Positions 53,672-63,477 are shown, numbered from the stretch's first letter. The stretch: DNA of 64,000 nucleotides from Parafilimonas terrae (GCF_900115755.1 NZ_FOXQ01000002.1:62001-126000), one strand, 5' to 3'. The notes: generated by a model not told the origin, from the sequence alone. Translations and numbers: made by a program.

Positions 53672-53887
53672 GTTGTTGGATTGTTGGCATCAGGCAAATG
53701 CAACATTTATTAAATCATCCTGCGATTACAGTTTATCCGCCACTGCGAATAAGGCTGGTTAAGGTTTATTTTTCCTCTTCTTTTTAATGATTTTTTGAAG
53801 AACGTAGCTTCTGAACCTATTGTTTCTGACGCCTGCATAAACAATGTGTTTTACATAAGCCTTAAAAATAATTTTAAAAAAACTTGC

Positions 53888-53899
53888 TTAAACGATTAA
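53888..53899. promoter_or_regulatory. LacI-type operator 1
   Basis: TTAAACGATTAA preceded by TTGC. Palindromic around the central CG as LacI-family sites are. TTG and TACTTTCG (53907-53914, one mismatch to TAnnTTTG) frame it as possible -33 and -7 boxes. Confidence 0.7.
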
Positions 53900-53954
53900 A
53901 TGCCCTTACTTTCGTTTTTTATCTGCTGTTGTTGAAATGTGTTTGTTCGATTGC

Positions 53955-53966
53955 TTAAACGATTAA
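53955..53966. promoter_or_regulatory. LacI-type operator 2
   Basis: The same 16-bp TTGCTTAAACGATTAA, 67 bp after the first. TATTTTTTG follows. Confidence 0.7.
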
Positions 53967-54020
53967 CCATCTATTTTTTGCTTTAAACTGTATCGGCTCT
54001 GTAAAAAAATCAAAATTTGC

Positions 54021-54032
54021 TTAAACGATTAA
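54021..54032. promoter_or_regulatory. LacI-type operator 3
   Basis: The same 16-bp TTGCTTAAACGATTAA, 66 bp after the second; 233 bp before the susC ATG. Confidence 0.7.
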
Positions 54033-54264
54033 ATTCTCCTCTATGTATTGCTTAACCAAAATCGAAAAATTTTCCAGGGAGCTTTCGTTCCCGAAACGAA
54101 TTACAATCCCCTTTAGCGGTATGAAGGTGTTGAAGAAATCTGCTTTCTGAATCACCGGCCTCCGTGTTATTTAATTACCTGGTTTATGTATAAGCCGGTA
54201 AGCACTTGTTTATATTATTAAGCAAGCTGGTAAATTCTTGTTGTCTCATCTAAAATAAACGTAC

Positions 54265-57200
54265 ATGCATTTCAATCTAACTGTTAAACGCTGCGTATGG
54301 TTACGCGGTTTTAAATTTAAAAAAGGCGCAATCAAACATGGGCTAACGCTCTTTTTTGCGCTCATTTTATCACACACCATGCTCTTTGCCCAGCAAACAA
54401 TTACGGGCAAGGTTATGGATGAAAAATCAAATCCTCTTGTGGGAGCTACCATAAGGGTTTCAGGCAGCCGTACAGCCGTGCCAACAGGCCAGGACGGCTC
54501 ATTTTCCATTACCGCTTCAAAAGGGCAGGTGCTGGAAATATCTTATGTGGGTAAGGTTAATGAAAGGGTAACGGTTGGCGATAATACTTTGATAAATATC
54601 ACTTTGAAAGACCAGGCTGTATCAGACCTCGACGAAGTTGTTGTTACAGGTTATATGACCCAGCGTAAAGCTGATTTAACCGGTGCTGTTGCCGTTGTTA
54701 CTCCAAAGGAATTAAGCAAAAGCCATGGGCAGACTAACGTAATGCAATCGTTGCAGGGCGTGGTGCCGGGCCTGCATGTAACCACAGATGGAAACCCTGC
54801 CGGCAACGTAGGCATACAGGTGAGAGGGCTTACATCCCTGAATGGTTCAAGCCCGCTAATTGTAATAGACGGTATGCCGAGTTATATGAACCTGCGTGAT
54901 ATTAACCCTGATAATATTGCTTCTATGCAAATATTAAAAGATGCCTATTCTGCCAGTATTTATGGAACGCAAGGCGGCGCAGGTGTTATTCTTATACAAA
55001 CCAAAAAAGGCCAGGCCGGCAAAGCAAAAATTTCCTATAACGGTTCAGTCGGTTTTTCTCAATGGAATAATAAACCTGACATGCTGAACACGATGCAATA
55101 CGGAACCGCTTTATGGCAGGCTGCAGTAAACGGCGGCCAGGACCCAAATACGGCAACACAGATTTATAACTACGAATGGCATAAAGATAATAATGGTATT
55201 CCTGTATTGGATAAGGTTACACCGCGGCAATATTTAAATGCCGATTCCACCATGATCGCTGCCAATACTAACTGGCTTGACGCTATTTCGCAAACAGGTA
55301 TTCAGCATAACCACCAGCTTACTATTTCAGGTGGTAATGAAAAATCTACATCATTGCTTTCGCTAAACTTTTTGCAGAATGAAGGAACACAGTTGTACAC
55401 AGGGTTTAAAAGGTTTACAGTTCGTGTAAATACAGAGTATAAAGTAATAGGCGATCATTTTACTATCGGGGAAAATATTGAAGCATCTCATTTAATAGAC
55501 AACAACCAGAATGTAACGCACCTGGCCTTGGTGGAACCACCCATTATACCTGTACGTTCTACGGATGGCGGCTGGGGCGGTTCTGCGGTTGCATTAGGTA
55601 TGGATGATTATTGGAACCCTGTAAGAGAGCTTTCTTTAAATAAAGACAATGGCAATAAATACAACAAAATTTATGGCGATGTGCACGCCAATGTAAAATT
55701 CCTTAAGAACTTTAATTTCCGTTCCCAGTTAGGTTTAATTTATACTGATGGTTATCACAGGACCATTCAGTTTACTTTCCAGGAAGCGGGGGGCAAATTC
55801 AACCCCATCAACAGCGTAGATCAATGGTATTGGAGAGAAACCACACTCGATCTTACCAATACACTTAATTATAAATTAAATACCGGTAAACATAACCTTG
55901 ATGTGCTGGCAGGCATGGAAGCCAATAAATATATTACTGAATTTATGGATGCCAGGCGCCAGGCACTTGCCTTTGAAAATTACGATTATGCCTATATAAG
56001 CACTGCCACAGGTAATATGACACTTGGCGGCGGCGGCGATAAATATAACCTGCTTTCTTACTTTGGCAAGTTCAACTATTCATACAATTCAAGATATCTT
56101 TTATCAGGATCGTTAAGGTATGATGGTTCATCAAAATTCGGTTCTAATGAAAGGTTTGCTTATTTCCCGGCTGTTTCTGCAGGATGGCGCATAAGCCAGG
56201 AAGATTTCCTGAGCAGCAGCAAAGTTATTTCCGATTTAAAGCTGAGGGTAAGCTGGGGAAAGAACGGAAGCCTCGCCGGTATCAATTCATTAAATGCTCA
56301 AACCTTTTTTGCACCTGATTATGGTTTCACATCTTATTCTATCGGAGGAAATGAAACCGGCGGCAACCTGCCTTCCGGCTTTTACAGGGTGCAAACAGGT
56401 AATGCAAACCTGAGATGGGAAGCCACTTCTCAAACAAACATTGGTATCGACTTTGGATTTCTTAACCAGAAACTTTCCGGTTCATTGGATTTCTACAGGA
56501 AATATACTGACGGTATGTTGATACGTCCACCTTACCTCGGCACATTTGGTGAAGGCAGTTATCAATACATCAATGCCGCAAATATGACAAATAAAGGCTT
56601 AGAACTTTCTCTTGCATATAATGGTAATACAGGTAAAGACTTTACTTATCAGGTTAGCGGCAACATTGCTTATAATACAAATAAAGTAAACGGTTTGCCA
56701 CAAACCGTTACCTACACATGGGGTGGCACTTCACAAAAGGAAGATGGTATTGCAGGCCATCCCTGGGGAGCTGTATATGGCTTTATTGCTGATGGTATTT
56801 TTCAAAACCAGGATGAAGTGGATAATTCTGCTGCACAACCCGGCAAAGGAGTTGGAAGGCTTCGTTATAAAGATATTTCCGGGCCCGATGGTAAACCAGA
56901 TGGTGTGATTGATTACAATTATGACCGTACCTGGATAAGCAAAGGTTCTATAACGCCCAAATTTGAATATGGCTTTTCTATCAACCTTGCTTATAAAAGC
57001 TTTGACCTGTCTATGTTCTGGCAGGGTGTGGCAGGTGTTGACGTGTATAACGGATGGAAGAGCTACAGCGACTTCTGGAATGTATGGATACAGAATGGCT
57101 TCAACCATCCAACACGTGTGTTAGATGCATGGACGCCAACCAATACCAAATCCGGTATTCCTGCTTTGTCTTTAAATAACGTAAATGATGAGCTCAGAAC

Positions 57201-57453
57201 GTCCACCTATTTTGTTGAGCCCGGCCAGTATTTAAAACTCAGGAATATTCAGTTAGGGTATAGTCTTCCCAAATCTTTTGCTTCCAGGTTAAGTATGGAT
57301 AAATTCTATGTGTATGTAATGGCGCAAAACTTACTCATGTTTAAGAGCTCAAAGTTTACAGGGCCTGATCCGGAAAATCCCGAAGGCAGTGATTATGCAA
57401 ATCCTTATGTAATACCAAGAATCTTTAAAGCAGGGATTGAAATATCATTCTAA
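54265..57453 (+). CDS. SusC/RagA-type TonB-linked outer-membrane transporter (second)
   Basis: 1062 residues. The signal peptide ends at about 42 (MLFAQQ) after a longer basic N-terminus. A carboxypeptidase-regulatory-like domain (45-120, ITGKVMDEKSNPLVGATIRV) is followed by the plug, with LQGVVPGLHV, VIDGMPSYMNLRDINPDNIASMQILKDAYSASIYG and AGVILIQTKKG. The barrel ends IPRIFKAGIEISF. It is the first gene of the LacI-linked PUL, preceded by three operators, and its SusD partner starts 50 bp later. It is not closely similar to the SusC at 3625, so a different glycan is likely. Confidence 0.95.
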   Translation: MHFNLTVKRCVWLRGFKFKKGAIKHGLTLFFALILSHTMLFAQQTITGKVMDEKSNPLVGATIRVSGSRTAVPTGQDGSFSITASKGQVLEISYVGKVNERVTVGDNTLINITLKDQAVSDLDEVVVTGYMTQRKADLTGAVAVVTPKELSKSHGQTNVMQSLQGVVPGLHVTTDGNPAGNVGIQVRGLTSLNGSSPLIVIDGMPSYMNLRDINPDNIASMQILKDAYSASIYGTQGGAGVILIQTKKGQAGKAKISYNGSVGFSQWNNKPDMLNTMQYGTALWQAAVNGGQDPNTATQIYNYEWHKDNNGIPVLDKVTPRQYLNADSTMIAANTNWLDAISQTGIQHNHQLTISGGNEKSTSLLSLNFLQNEGTQLYTGFKRFTVRVNTEYKVIGDHFTIGENIEASHLIDNNQNVTHLALVEPPIIPVRSTDGGWGGSAVALGMDDYWNPVRELSLNKDNGNKYNKIYGDVHANVKFLKNFNFRSQLGLIYTDGYHRTIQFTFQEAGGKFNPINSVDQWYWRETTLDLTNTLNYKLNTGKHNLDVLAGMEANKYITEFMDARRQALAFENYDYAYISTATGNMTLGGGGDKYNLLSYFGKFNYSYNSRYLLSGSLRYDGSSKFGSNERFAYFPAVSAGWRISQEDFLSSSKVISDLKLRVSWGKNGSLAGINSLNAQTFFAPDYGFTSYSIGGNETGGNLPSGFYRVQTGNANLRWEATSQTNIGIDFGFLNQKLSGSLDFYRKYTDGMLIRPPYLGTFGEGSYQYINAANMTNKGLELSLAYNGNTGKDFTYQVSGNIAYNTNKVNGLPQTVTYTWGGTSQKEDGIAGHPWGAVYGFIADGIFQNQDEVDNSAAQPGKGVGRLRYKDISGPDGKPDGVIDYNYDRTWISKGSITPKFEYGFSINLAYKSFDLSMFWQGVAGVDVYNGWKSYSDFWNVWIQNGFNHPTRVLDAWTPTNTKSGIPALSLNNVNDELRTSTYFVEPGQYLKLRNIQLGYSLPKSFASRLSMDKFYVYVMAQNLLMFKSSKFTGPDPENPEGSDYANPYVIPRIFKAGIEISF

Positions 57454-57503
57454 CTGAGCCGAATTATAAACAAACATCTGATCAATCAATAAAAAACAAA
57501 CAG

Positions 57504-59243
57504 ATGAAAAAAATATCAAATTATTTATTCTTATCAATAATCCTTCTTTCAATAGCAAGCTGCAAAAAGTTTTTGGATGTAACGCCGCAGGCTGTTGTTA
57601 CGGAAGGAAATGTAAGCACGCCTGAGAATATAGACGGGCTTGTAATTGCAGCTTATGCATGGCTGCCACACGAAGGCATTATTAACCAAAAATTAAGCCC
57701 CTGGCTGGCCGATATAAAGTCTGATGACTCTTATAAAGGCGGCGGCGGTATCGGCGACCAGATACCCTGGTATCAATGGGAAGTTTTTTCATTAAACACA
57801 CCAAGCACAGGCAATAATGATGGTATATGGTATGCAGAATATGAAGGCGTATCAAGGTGTAATACGGCAATAAGGGCATTGAACGTTTTGGATGCATCAA
57901 CCTATCCGCAAAAAGATCAGCGGATTGCAGAAATGAAATTCCTGCGCGGTTATTTTTTCTTAGACCTGAAAAGATGGTATAAATGGATTCCTTATTTTGA
58001 TGAAAATGTAATGAATGATTCCATTGCAAAAATTCCAAACCGGCCTGCAGATGCACAAAACGATCTTGATATATGGCAACATATCTACGATGATTTTGCT
58101 GCTGCGGCAAGCGTGTTGCCCCCAACACAAACCGAACCGGGCCGGCCAACAAAATATGCAGCCGAAGCAGAAATGCTGGAATGCCTGATGTGGATGGCTT
58201 ATGAGCAGGATATAAATAATAAAGTGGTTAATATTAATACAGAAACATTATCTAAAGCGCTCACCATTGCAGACGATATTATCAACAGTGGCAAATACAG
58301 CCTTGCACCGGATTTTGCTATCAACTTTTTATTCGATTACGACAATAAATCGCCTGAATCAATATATGAATGGCAATACTCGCATGATGACGGAACCACC
58401 AATGGTAATTTAAACGGCGGAACTCCTTTGAATGCGCCCTGGTGGCCTCCATATTTCAGTTGCTGCGATTTTCATAAAGCATCTTATAATATGGTGAATG
58501 CATTTAAGGTTGACGATAAAGGCATTCCCATATTTGATGATTTTAATAATGAAGAAATCACCAATAAGCAATCTTATTTTGCCAATAATGAATGGGACCC
58601 GCGTATTGGACATACTGTAGGCATTCCCGGCCTGCCATGGAAATATCAGCAAAACCTGTTGTTTGACAGCAGCGGCGCAAGAGACCCGGCTAACTATGGT
58701 TACTTTAATTCATTAAAAGAAAATGTTGAATCAGATTGCCCAGGCCTTGTTAACCTCTTCTGGATGTGGAATTCAAAAAATGAAATTGTTATCCGTTACG
58801 ACAGGATTTTATTACAAAAAGCAGAAATACTCATCAGGCTTGGAAGGGAAAAAGAGGCATTGCCTATTATAAATGAAATACGCCAGCGTGCAGCCAATAG
58901 CACGGGCCGTTTAATTTTTGCAGATGGTAAACCAACACTGGATTACAAAATAAGCCTGTACCAGGATGGCATTAACTGCACCTGGACAAAAGATTTTGCA
59001 TGGAAGGCATTGATGTGGGAAGACCGTTTAGAGTTCGCAATGGAAGGTGTGCGTTGGTACGACCTTGTTCGCTGGGGTATTGCAGAACCTGTATTGAACG
59101 CTTATTTCACAAAAGAATATCCGCGCAACAGGTCATGGATGAAAGATGGAAAGTTCACTGCAGGCCGCGATGAATTCATGCCTATACCGCAGCCACAAAT
59201 GAATTATTCATTCGGCGTGTATACTCAAAATGTAGGATACTAA
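57504..59243 (+). CDS. SusD/RagB-type surface lipoprotein (second)
   Basis: 579 residues with lipobox SIASC (Cys20). SusD features are EMKFLRGYFFLDLKRWYKWIPYFDE, LLQKAEILIRLGREKEALPIINEIRQRA and the terminal EFMPIPQPQMNYSFGVYTQNVGY, with WEDRLEFAMEGVRWYDLVRWG. It is longer than the first SusD because of inserted loops near 240-340. It forms the lid of the SusC at 54265 and binds its unknown glycan. Confidence 0.95.
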   Translation: MKKISNYLFLSIILLSIASCKKFLDVTPQAVVTEGNVSTPENIDGLVIAAYAWLPHEGIINQKLSPWLADIKSDDSYKGGGGIGDQIPWYQWEVFSLNTPSTGNNDGIWYAEYEGVSRCNTAIRALNVLDASTYPQKDQRIAEMKFLRGYFFLDLKRWYKWIPYFDENVMNDSIAKIPNRPADAQNDLDIWQHIYDDFAAAASVLPPTQTEPGRPTKYAAEAEMLECLMWMAYEQDINNKVVNINTETLSKALTIADDIINSGKYSLAPDFAINFLFDYDNKSPESIYEWQYSHDDGTTNGNLNGGTPLNAPWWPPYFSCCDFHKASYNMVNAFKVDDKGIPIFDDFNNEEITNKQSYFANNEWDPRIGHTVGIPGLPWKYQQNLLFDSSGARDPANYGYFNSLKENVESDCPGLVNLFWMWNSKNEIVIRYDRILLQKAEILIRLGREKEALPIINEIRQRAANSTGRLIFADGKPTLDYKISLYQDGINCTWTKDFAWKALMWEDRLEFAMEGVRWYDLVRWGIAEPVLNAYFTKEYPRNRSWMKDGKFTAGRDEFMPIPQPQMNYSFGVYTQNVGY

Positions 59244-59377
59244 TTTATTGCAATCATGGTTTGTCTCTTGGAATATGGGTATGATGCCTGCACAGGCAGG
59301 TATCTGCCCATAATTAAAAATCAATGAAGGTATTAATGCTAAATAGTAAAGTAACAGTTGTAATAGAAGATTAATAA

Positions 59378-60499
59378 ATGTATTCCCGTTTTCTACATAA
59401 AAAACTTTTTCCTCTTTTTGTTTTGGCTTTATTCGTTTGTAAAAAATCTGAAACGCAAACTATATCAGAAAATATAAAATGGATAAGGCCGGTAAACGAA
59501 AAAAGCCCTGCTGTATGGGGCATCCGCAACGGAATTGTTTTTGGCCTATGGCCATATGACATTGAAAACCCGGTAAAAGAAAAAGAAGGCGGGCCACGTG
59601 GTTTAATACGTGTTGGTTATGAATTTAAAGGACATATTGATATGATAAATTTCATTGCTGTAGAACCGGTAGTAAATGGTGAAATGGAATTTAGTGAAAT
59701 CTCTCCATCACGTGTGGATGGCAAATGGGGAAAGCTGATGTGGGCAAGTGATAGTTCTAATTCCGGGCGCTATTATCCTGCTGCCATAAGCCGCGGCGTG
59801 ATTACTCATCCTGATGCCCGGCATCCTGATGTAGAACAACTCTCTCTGTATGTTTTTATGGAGCAATTTTTAAACGGCGCACATCCATATCTTAAGATTA
59901 GTATTCGCAGTGATAATCCTGAAGAACTGTGCTTTGAGATACTCAATGAAGAAAACAGTGCGCCTATGCAGCGGTGTGCATTAACTGCTACAATGGGTAA
60001 TTATTCAAGGCTGCGTTTGCTATACTTAAAAAATAAAGTAATAAAAGCAGGAGAATTATACAACGGGTTTGATGGAATTGATTTTATAGAAAAGAAAATA
60101 TATCCTCTCAATGAATTATTAAGAGATAAAAATGATGATTATATTGTTCTGGCTGAAACAAACGAAAGTTTTGCTTCGCTTTCATCGTGGCCGCAGCAGG
60201 AAGTGTATTATGCAAGATGGAGCTGGCGTTATCGTCCTTTTTTTAAACTAACCCAATATTGGAAAAAAGAAAAGTTGCAGGCGGATACGTCATTATCTGT
60301 GCGGGTAAACGGCAGGGCCAAATATTGGAGTGGTGGCAGTGCGAACAAAAACGTTTATATTGATATTCCGGGCGGCGTGGCATTTGAGAATTTTGAAATG
60401 AGGGAAAAATATTATTCAGGTCAAAAGTTTTATTTTGGATTAACCAGAAAAACGCCTGCGGACATAGTGCCACAGGTTGCTGGAATGAATAAGCCATAA
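59378..60499 (+). CDS. Unrecognised PUL protein, probably exported
   Basis: 373 residues. A hydrophobic N-terminus (LFPLFVLALFVCKKS) suggests export; FVCK is a poor lipobox because residue -1 is Val. The body is mostly beta strand with a tryptophan-rich C-terminal half (WSWRYRPFFKLTQYW). It contains no catalytic motif I recognise. It lies between SusD and the GH172 enzyme in one direction, so a role in the same glycan is likely. It may be a glycan-binding protein or an undescribed enzyme. A few acidic residues (GYEFKGHIDMINFIAVEP) recall beta-jelly-roll lectins, without certainty. Confidence 0.7.
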   Translation: MYSRFLHKKLFPLFVLALFVCKKSETQTISENIKWIRPVNEKSPAVWGIRNGIVFGLWPYDIENPVKEKEGGPRGLIRVGYEFKGHIDMINFIAVEPVVNGEMEFSEISPSRVDGKWGKLMWASDSSNSGRYYPAAISRGVITHPDARHPDVEQLSLYVFMEQFLNGAHPYLKISIRSDNPEELCFEILNEENSAPMQRCALTATMGNYSRLRLLYLKNKVIKAGELYNGFDGIDFIEKKIYPLNELLRDKNDDYIVLAETNESFASLSSWPQQEVYYARWSWRYRPFFKLTQYWKKEKLQADTSLSVRVNGRAKYWSGGSANKNVYIDIPGGVAFENFEMREKYYSGQKFYFGLTRKTPADIVPQVAGMNKP

Positions 60500-60597
60500 A
60501 TGCATAACAGGTTTCAAAAAACCAAACGGCCTTAATGAATTAAATAATTTATAATCGTGGTAAAAATCCATGTACTAACAAACCAAAAAATACACAC

Positions 60598-61755
60598 ATG
60601 AAAAAAAACTTATTATTTGTTTTAGCAAGTTTTATATGTGGCGGCGCTTATGCGCAGTCGTTCAACGGCATTAATTCAGACCTCAGCAACATTTTTATGA
60701 TGTCTGATGCCAAAACTCGTTCTATTAGTCCTGAAAACTTCAATGGTGAAAAAGGTAAGGGCGGCATGGCAACAACAGGTACCGGCCTTAGCGCATCAAG
60801 GGATTTAGGAAAAGGATGGAAAGTAAGTCCCAGTGTTATCATTAAAGCGCATACAACTTTTACCGTTGCGGAAATTACAGGCCCCGGCGCTATTCAGCAT
60901 ATCTGGATGACGCCAACAGGCAACTGGCGTTATTCCATTCTGCGCTTTTATTGGGATGATGAAACCACTCCATCCGTTGAAGTACCTGTAGGCGATTTTT
61001 TTGGTATGGGATGGGGTAAATATGCGCAGATGAATTCTTTGGCTGTTAACGTTAACCCGGGCAGCGCATTTAATTGTTACTGGCCCATGCCTTTCAGGAA
61101 AAAATGCAGGATTACCATGGAAAATATTGATGATAAAGACATGGTGTTATATTACCAGGTTGATTATACATTAACCGATGTGCCTAAGGACGCTGCTTAT
61201 TTTCACGCACAGTTCCGCCGCACAAACCCTTTGCCTTATAAAACAGATTATGTATTGGTTGACAACATTGTTGGCAAAGGCCAGTATGTAGGCACTTACA
61301 TGGCATGGGGCGTGCATAACAATGGCTGGTGGGGCGAAGGTGAAATTAAGTTTTTTATGGATGGCGATACTGATTATCCAACCATCAATGGCACTGGTAC
61401 GGAAGATTATTTCTGCGGCTCTTATGATTTTGATACACGCAAAAAAAATGATGCCGGTGTGGAAGAAGTGAACTATACAGAATTCTCTACTCCTTATGTA
61501 GGCCTTCACCAGGTGATTAAAGGAGATGGTCATTATCAGATTGCACAAAGGTTTGGCATGTACCGCTGGCACCTGAAAGATCCTATAAGGTTTGAAAAGG
61601 ATCTTAAAGTAACTATACAGGCGCTTGGCTGGCGCGATGGTGGCCGTTATCTTCCATTGCAGGATGATATTGCTTCAACAGTTTTCTGGTACCAGGCAGA
61701 ACCGCATAACCCGTTTCCGCCATTGCCTGACAAAGATCATTTGGAGGTGAATTAA
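60598..61755 (+). CDS. GH172 (DUF2961) glycoside hydrolase
   Basis: 385 residues with signal peptide ending ICGGAYAQ. DUF2961 signatures include ITGPGAIQHIWMTPTGNWRYSILRFYWDDETTPSVEVPVGDFFG, and GTGTEDYFCGSYDF carries the likely catalytic Glu. Known GH172 enzymes act on alpha-D-fructofuranosides, difructose anhydrides and D-arabinofuranosides. The length fits one double-jelly-roll unit. It is 99 bp after the unrecognised gene and belongs to the LacI-linked locus. The linkage it cleaves here is not determined by sequence. Confidence 0.9.
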   Translation: MKKNLLFVLASFICGGAYAQSFNGINSDLSNIFMMSDAKTRSISPENFNGEKGKGGMATTGTGLSASRDLGKGWKVSPSVIIKAHTTFTVAEITGPGAIQHIWMTPTGNWRYSILRFYWDDETTPSVEVPVGDFFGMGWGKYAQMNSLAVNVNPGSAFNCYWPMPFRKKCRITMENIDDKDMVLYYQVDYTLTDVPKDAAYFHAQFRRTNPLPYKTDYVLVDNIVGKGQYVGTYMAWGVHNNGWWGEGEIKFFMDGDTDYPTINGTGTEDYFCGSYDFDTRKKNDAGVEEVNYTEFSTPYVGLHQVIKGDGHYQIAQRFGMYRWHLKDPIRFEKDLKVTIQALGWRDGGRYLPLQDDIASTVFWYQAEPHNPFPPLPDKDHLEVN

Positions 61756-61824
61756 ACAGGAATAGTATTGCTTCTGTAATATTGTAATCAAATACAATAC
61801 AGTTCATCTAAAAATGCAGGCACA

Positions 61825-62298
61825 GTGAAAAAAAGTTTTATCCTCGTTCTTTTTGGTTTGTTCATATATATGCAGTTGTTTTCTCAGGGCGGCAATAGCA
61901 GTATTGCCCCCTTTAAAATAAGGCTCACAAATGGCCAGGGTTACACGTATGAACAGCTTTCCAAAAACAAACCTGTTATTTTAATTTATTTTTCACCCAC
62001 CTGCGATCATTGTAAAGAGTTTACTCAAGCGATGCTGAAGCGTATGGATAAATTACAGGACAAACAGTTTGTAATGATTTCTTATGAAAATTTAAAAGCA
62101 GTAAAAGCCTTTGATGACATGTATAAATTATCCGGTCATCAAAATATAAAAGTCGGTTCAGAAGGTTACACGTTTGTTGTACAGAAATATTATAACATTC
62201 AGCGCTTTCCTTTTGTTGCGGAATATGATAAAACAGGCAGGCTTAAAAAAATGATACGCGATAATTTAGATCCGGAAGATATAGCCAGCCGGTTATAG
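61825..62298 (+). CDS. Thioredoxin-like protein in the PUL
   Basis: 157 residues starting at GTG, where a signal peptide (MKKSFILVLFGLFIYMQLFSQ) opens. The thioredoxin fold shows FSPTCDHCKEF with the redox pair CDHC and a cis-proline candidate in QRFPFVAEYD. It is an exported redox protein of the TlpA/DsbE-like group. It is unusual inside a glycan locus and may serve redox-active cysteines of neighbouring proteins, though this is inference. The start is 70 bp after the GH172 stop. Confidence 0.85.
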   Translation: MKKSFILVLFGLFIYMQLFSQGGNSSIAPFKIRLTNGQGYTYEQLSKNKPVILIYFSPTCDHCKEFTQAMLKRMDKLQDKQFVMISYENLKAVKAFDDMYKLSGHQNIKVGSEGYTFVVQKYYNIQRFPFVAEYDKTGRLKKMIRDNLDPEDIASRL

Positions 62299-62344
62299 AA
62301 AGCTTTGAGCTTTTAATTATAAGATCAGACCTAATACTCATATA

Positions 62345-63367
62345 GTGGAAAAGAAGGTAGCACTTAAAGACGTAGCGCAACATATTGGCGTATCGGTAGC
62401 ATTGGTTTCTTATGTATTGAATGGAAAAGAAAAAGAGGCAAGGGTAGGTGCAGACATGGCAAATAAAATACGGAAAGCGGCTGCTGAATTGAATTACCAG
62501 CCAAACCTTATTGCCAAAAGCCTTAAAATGGGCAAAACAAAAACAATTGGGTTGATTGTAGCTGATATCTCAAACCCCTTCTTTTCAACTATAGCAAGAA
62601 TTGTAGAAGATGAAGCAAAAAAACACGGGTATGTGGTAATCTTTGGCAGCAGTGATGAAAGCGCAGAAAAGCAGCTTGATTTGATTGACGTATTTTCCAC
62701 AAGGCTTGTTGACGCTTTTATTATTGCGCCTGCATCGGGTACAGAAAAACAAATTGAAACCATTGTAAAAAGAGGCATACCTGTTGTTTTAATGGACCGT
62801 TTTTTTCCAGGGCTAAAAGTTGATTGTGTTCATATCAACAATTTTAATGCAGCAGGCAAGGCTGTAAAACAACTTATTAAAAATAACCGCAAGAGAATAG
62901 GCATGGTGGCTTATGATACAATGCAGTCGCACATGCAGGATAGAAAGCAGGGATATAAAGCGGCATTAAAAGAAAATAGCATCCGTTTTAAAAAACAATG
63001 GCTTGTTGAAGCCAGCTATCAGAATATTGAAAAAGATGTGGCCGCAAAGTTAAAAGCATTACTTAAGCCTTTGCAGGTTGATGCTTTGTTCTTTGCCACC
63101 AACTCGCTGGCTGTTGCAGGTTTAAAAGAAATAAATAAACTGGGCATTAAAGTGCCGGATGATTTAGCTATTATTTCTTTTGATGAAAGTGATGCTTTCG
63201 ATTTTTTCTATTCGCCGGTTACTTATGTGAGCCAGTCGCTTGTTGATATTGGCAAAGAAGCCGTAAAACTTATTTTAAACAGGCTGCATAATAAAAGCAA
63301 AAAAAATGCTGATGTTATTGTAGAAGCCAGGTTGATCGTTCGTGAAAGTTGCGGCAGCAAGCTATGA
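62345..63367 (+). CDS. LacI-family transcriptional regulator
   Basis: 340 residues from a GTG start. The HTH (VALKDVAQHIGVSVALVSYVLNGKEKE), the hinge helix (AAELNYQPNLIAKSLK) and the periplasmic-binding-like effector domain (TKTIGLIVADISNPFFSTIARIVEDEAKKHGY) are complete. It is encoded within the PUL, and sites of LacI type with the same TTAAACGATTAA core occur before susC, before the next gene and before the RRM gene. It probably represses the locus until its sugar is present. Unlike many PULs that use SusR, ECF sigma or hybrid systems, this one carries a LacI gene. Confidence 0.95.
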   Translation: MEKKVALKDVAQHIGVSVALVSYVLNGKEKEARVGADMANKIRKAAAELNYQPNLIAKSLKMGKTKTIGLIVADISNPFFSTIARIVEDEAKKHGYVVIFGSSDESAEKQLDLIDVFSTRLVDAFIIAPASGTEKQIETIVKRGIPVVLMDRFFPGLKVDCVHINNFNAAGKAVKQLIKNNRKRIGMVAYDTMQSHMQDRKQGYKAALKENSIRFKKQWLVEASYQNIEKDVAAKLKALLKPLQVDALFFATNSLAVAGLKEINKLGIKVPDDLAIISFDESDAFDFFYSPVTYVSQSLVDIGKEAVKLILNRLHNKSKKNADVIVEARLIVRESCGSKL

Positions 63368-63465
63368 TTGCAGCAGTTCAGGAATGAATTATGAATTCAG
63401 GGAGTAAATGTCAGGGGCTGCCCGCCATTCACAACTAACAACTCAAATTATTTTTTATAGTAAGC

Positions 63466-63477
63466 TTAAACGATTAA
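63466..63477. promoter_or_regulatory. LacI-type operator before the DUF6786-like gene
   Basis: TTAAACGATTAA, preceded by GC as in the susC-upstream copies but without the TTG. It lies 46 bp before the chosen start codon of the following gene, just after the LacI gene. Confidence 0.6.

Larger units (their letters stand above)
53672..54264. other. 593-bp regulatory region before the second PUL
   Basis: No gene is recognised. It carries three evenly spaced LacI-type operators, TAnnTTTG-like boxes after each, and a 17-bp inverted repeat (TTCGTT-CCCGA-AACGAA) near 54087-54103. The first 200 bp after the lipoprotein gene show no structure I can name. Confidence 0.6.
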
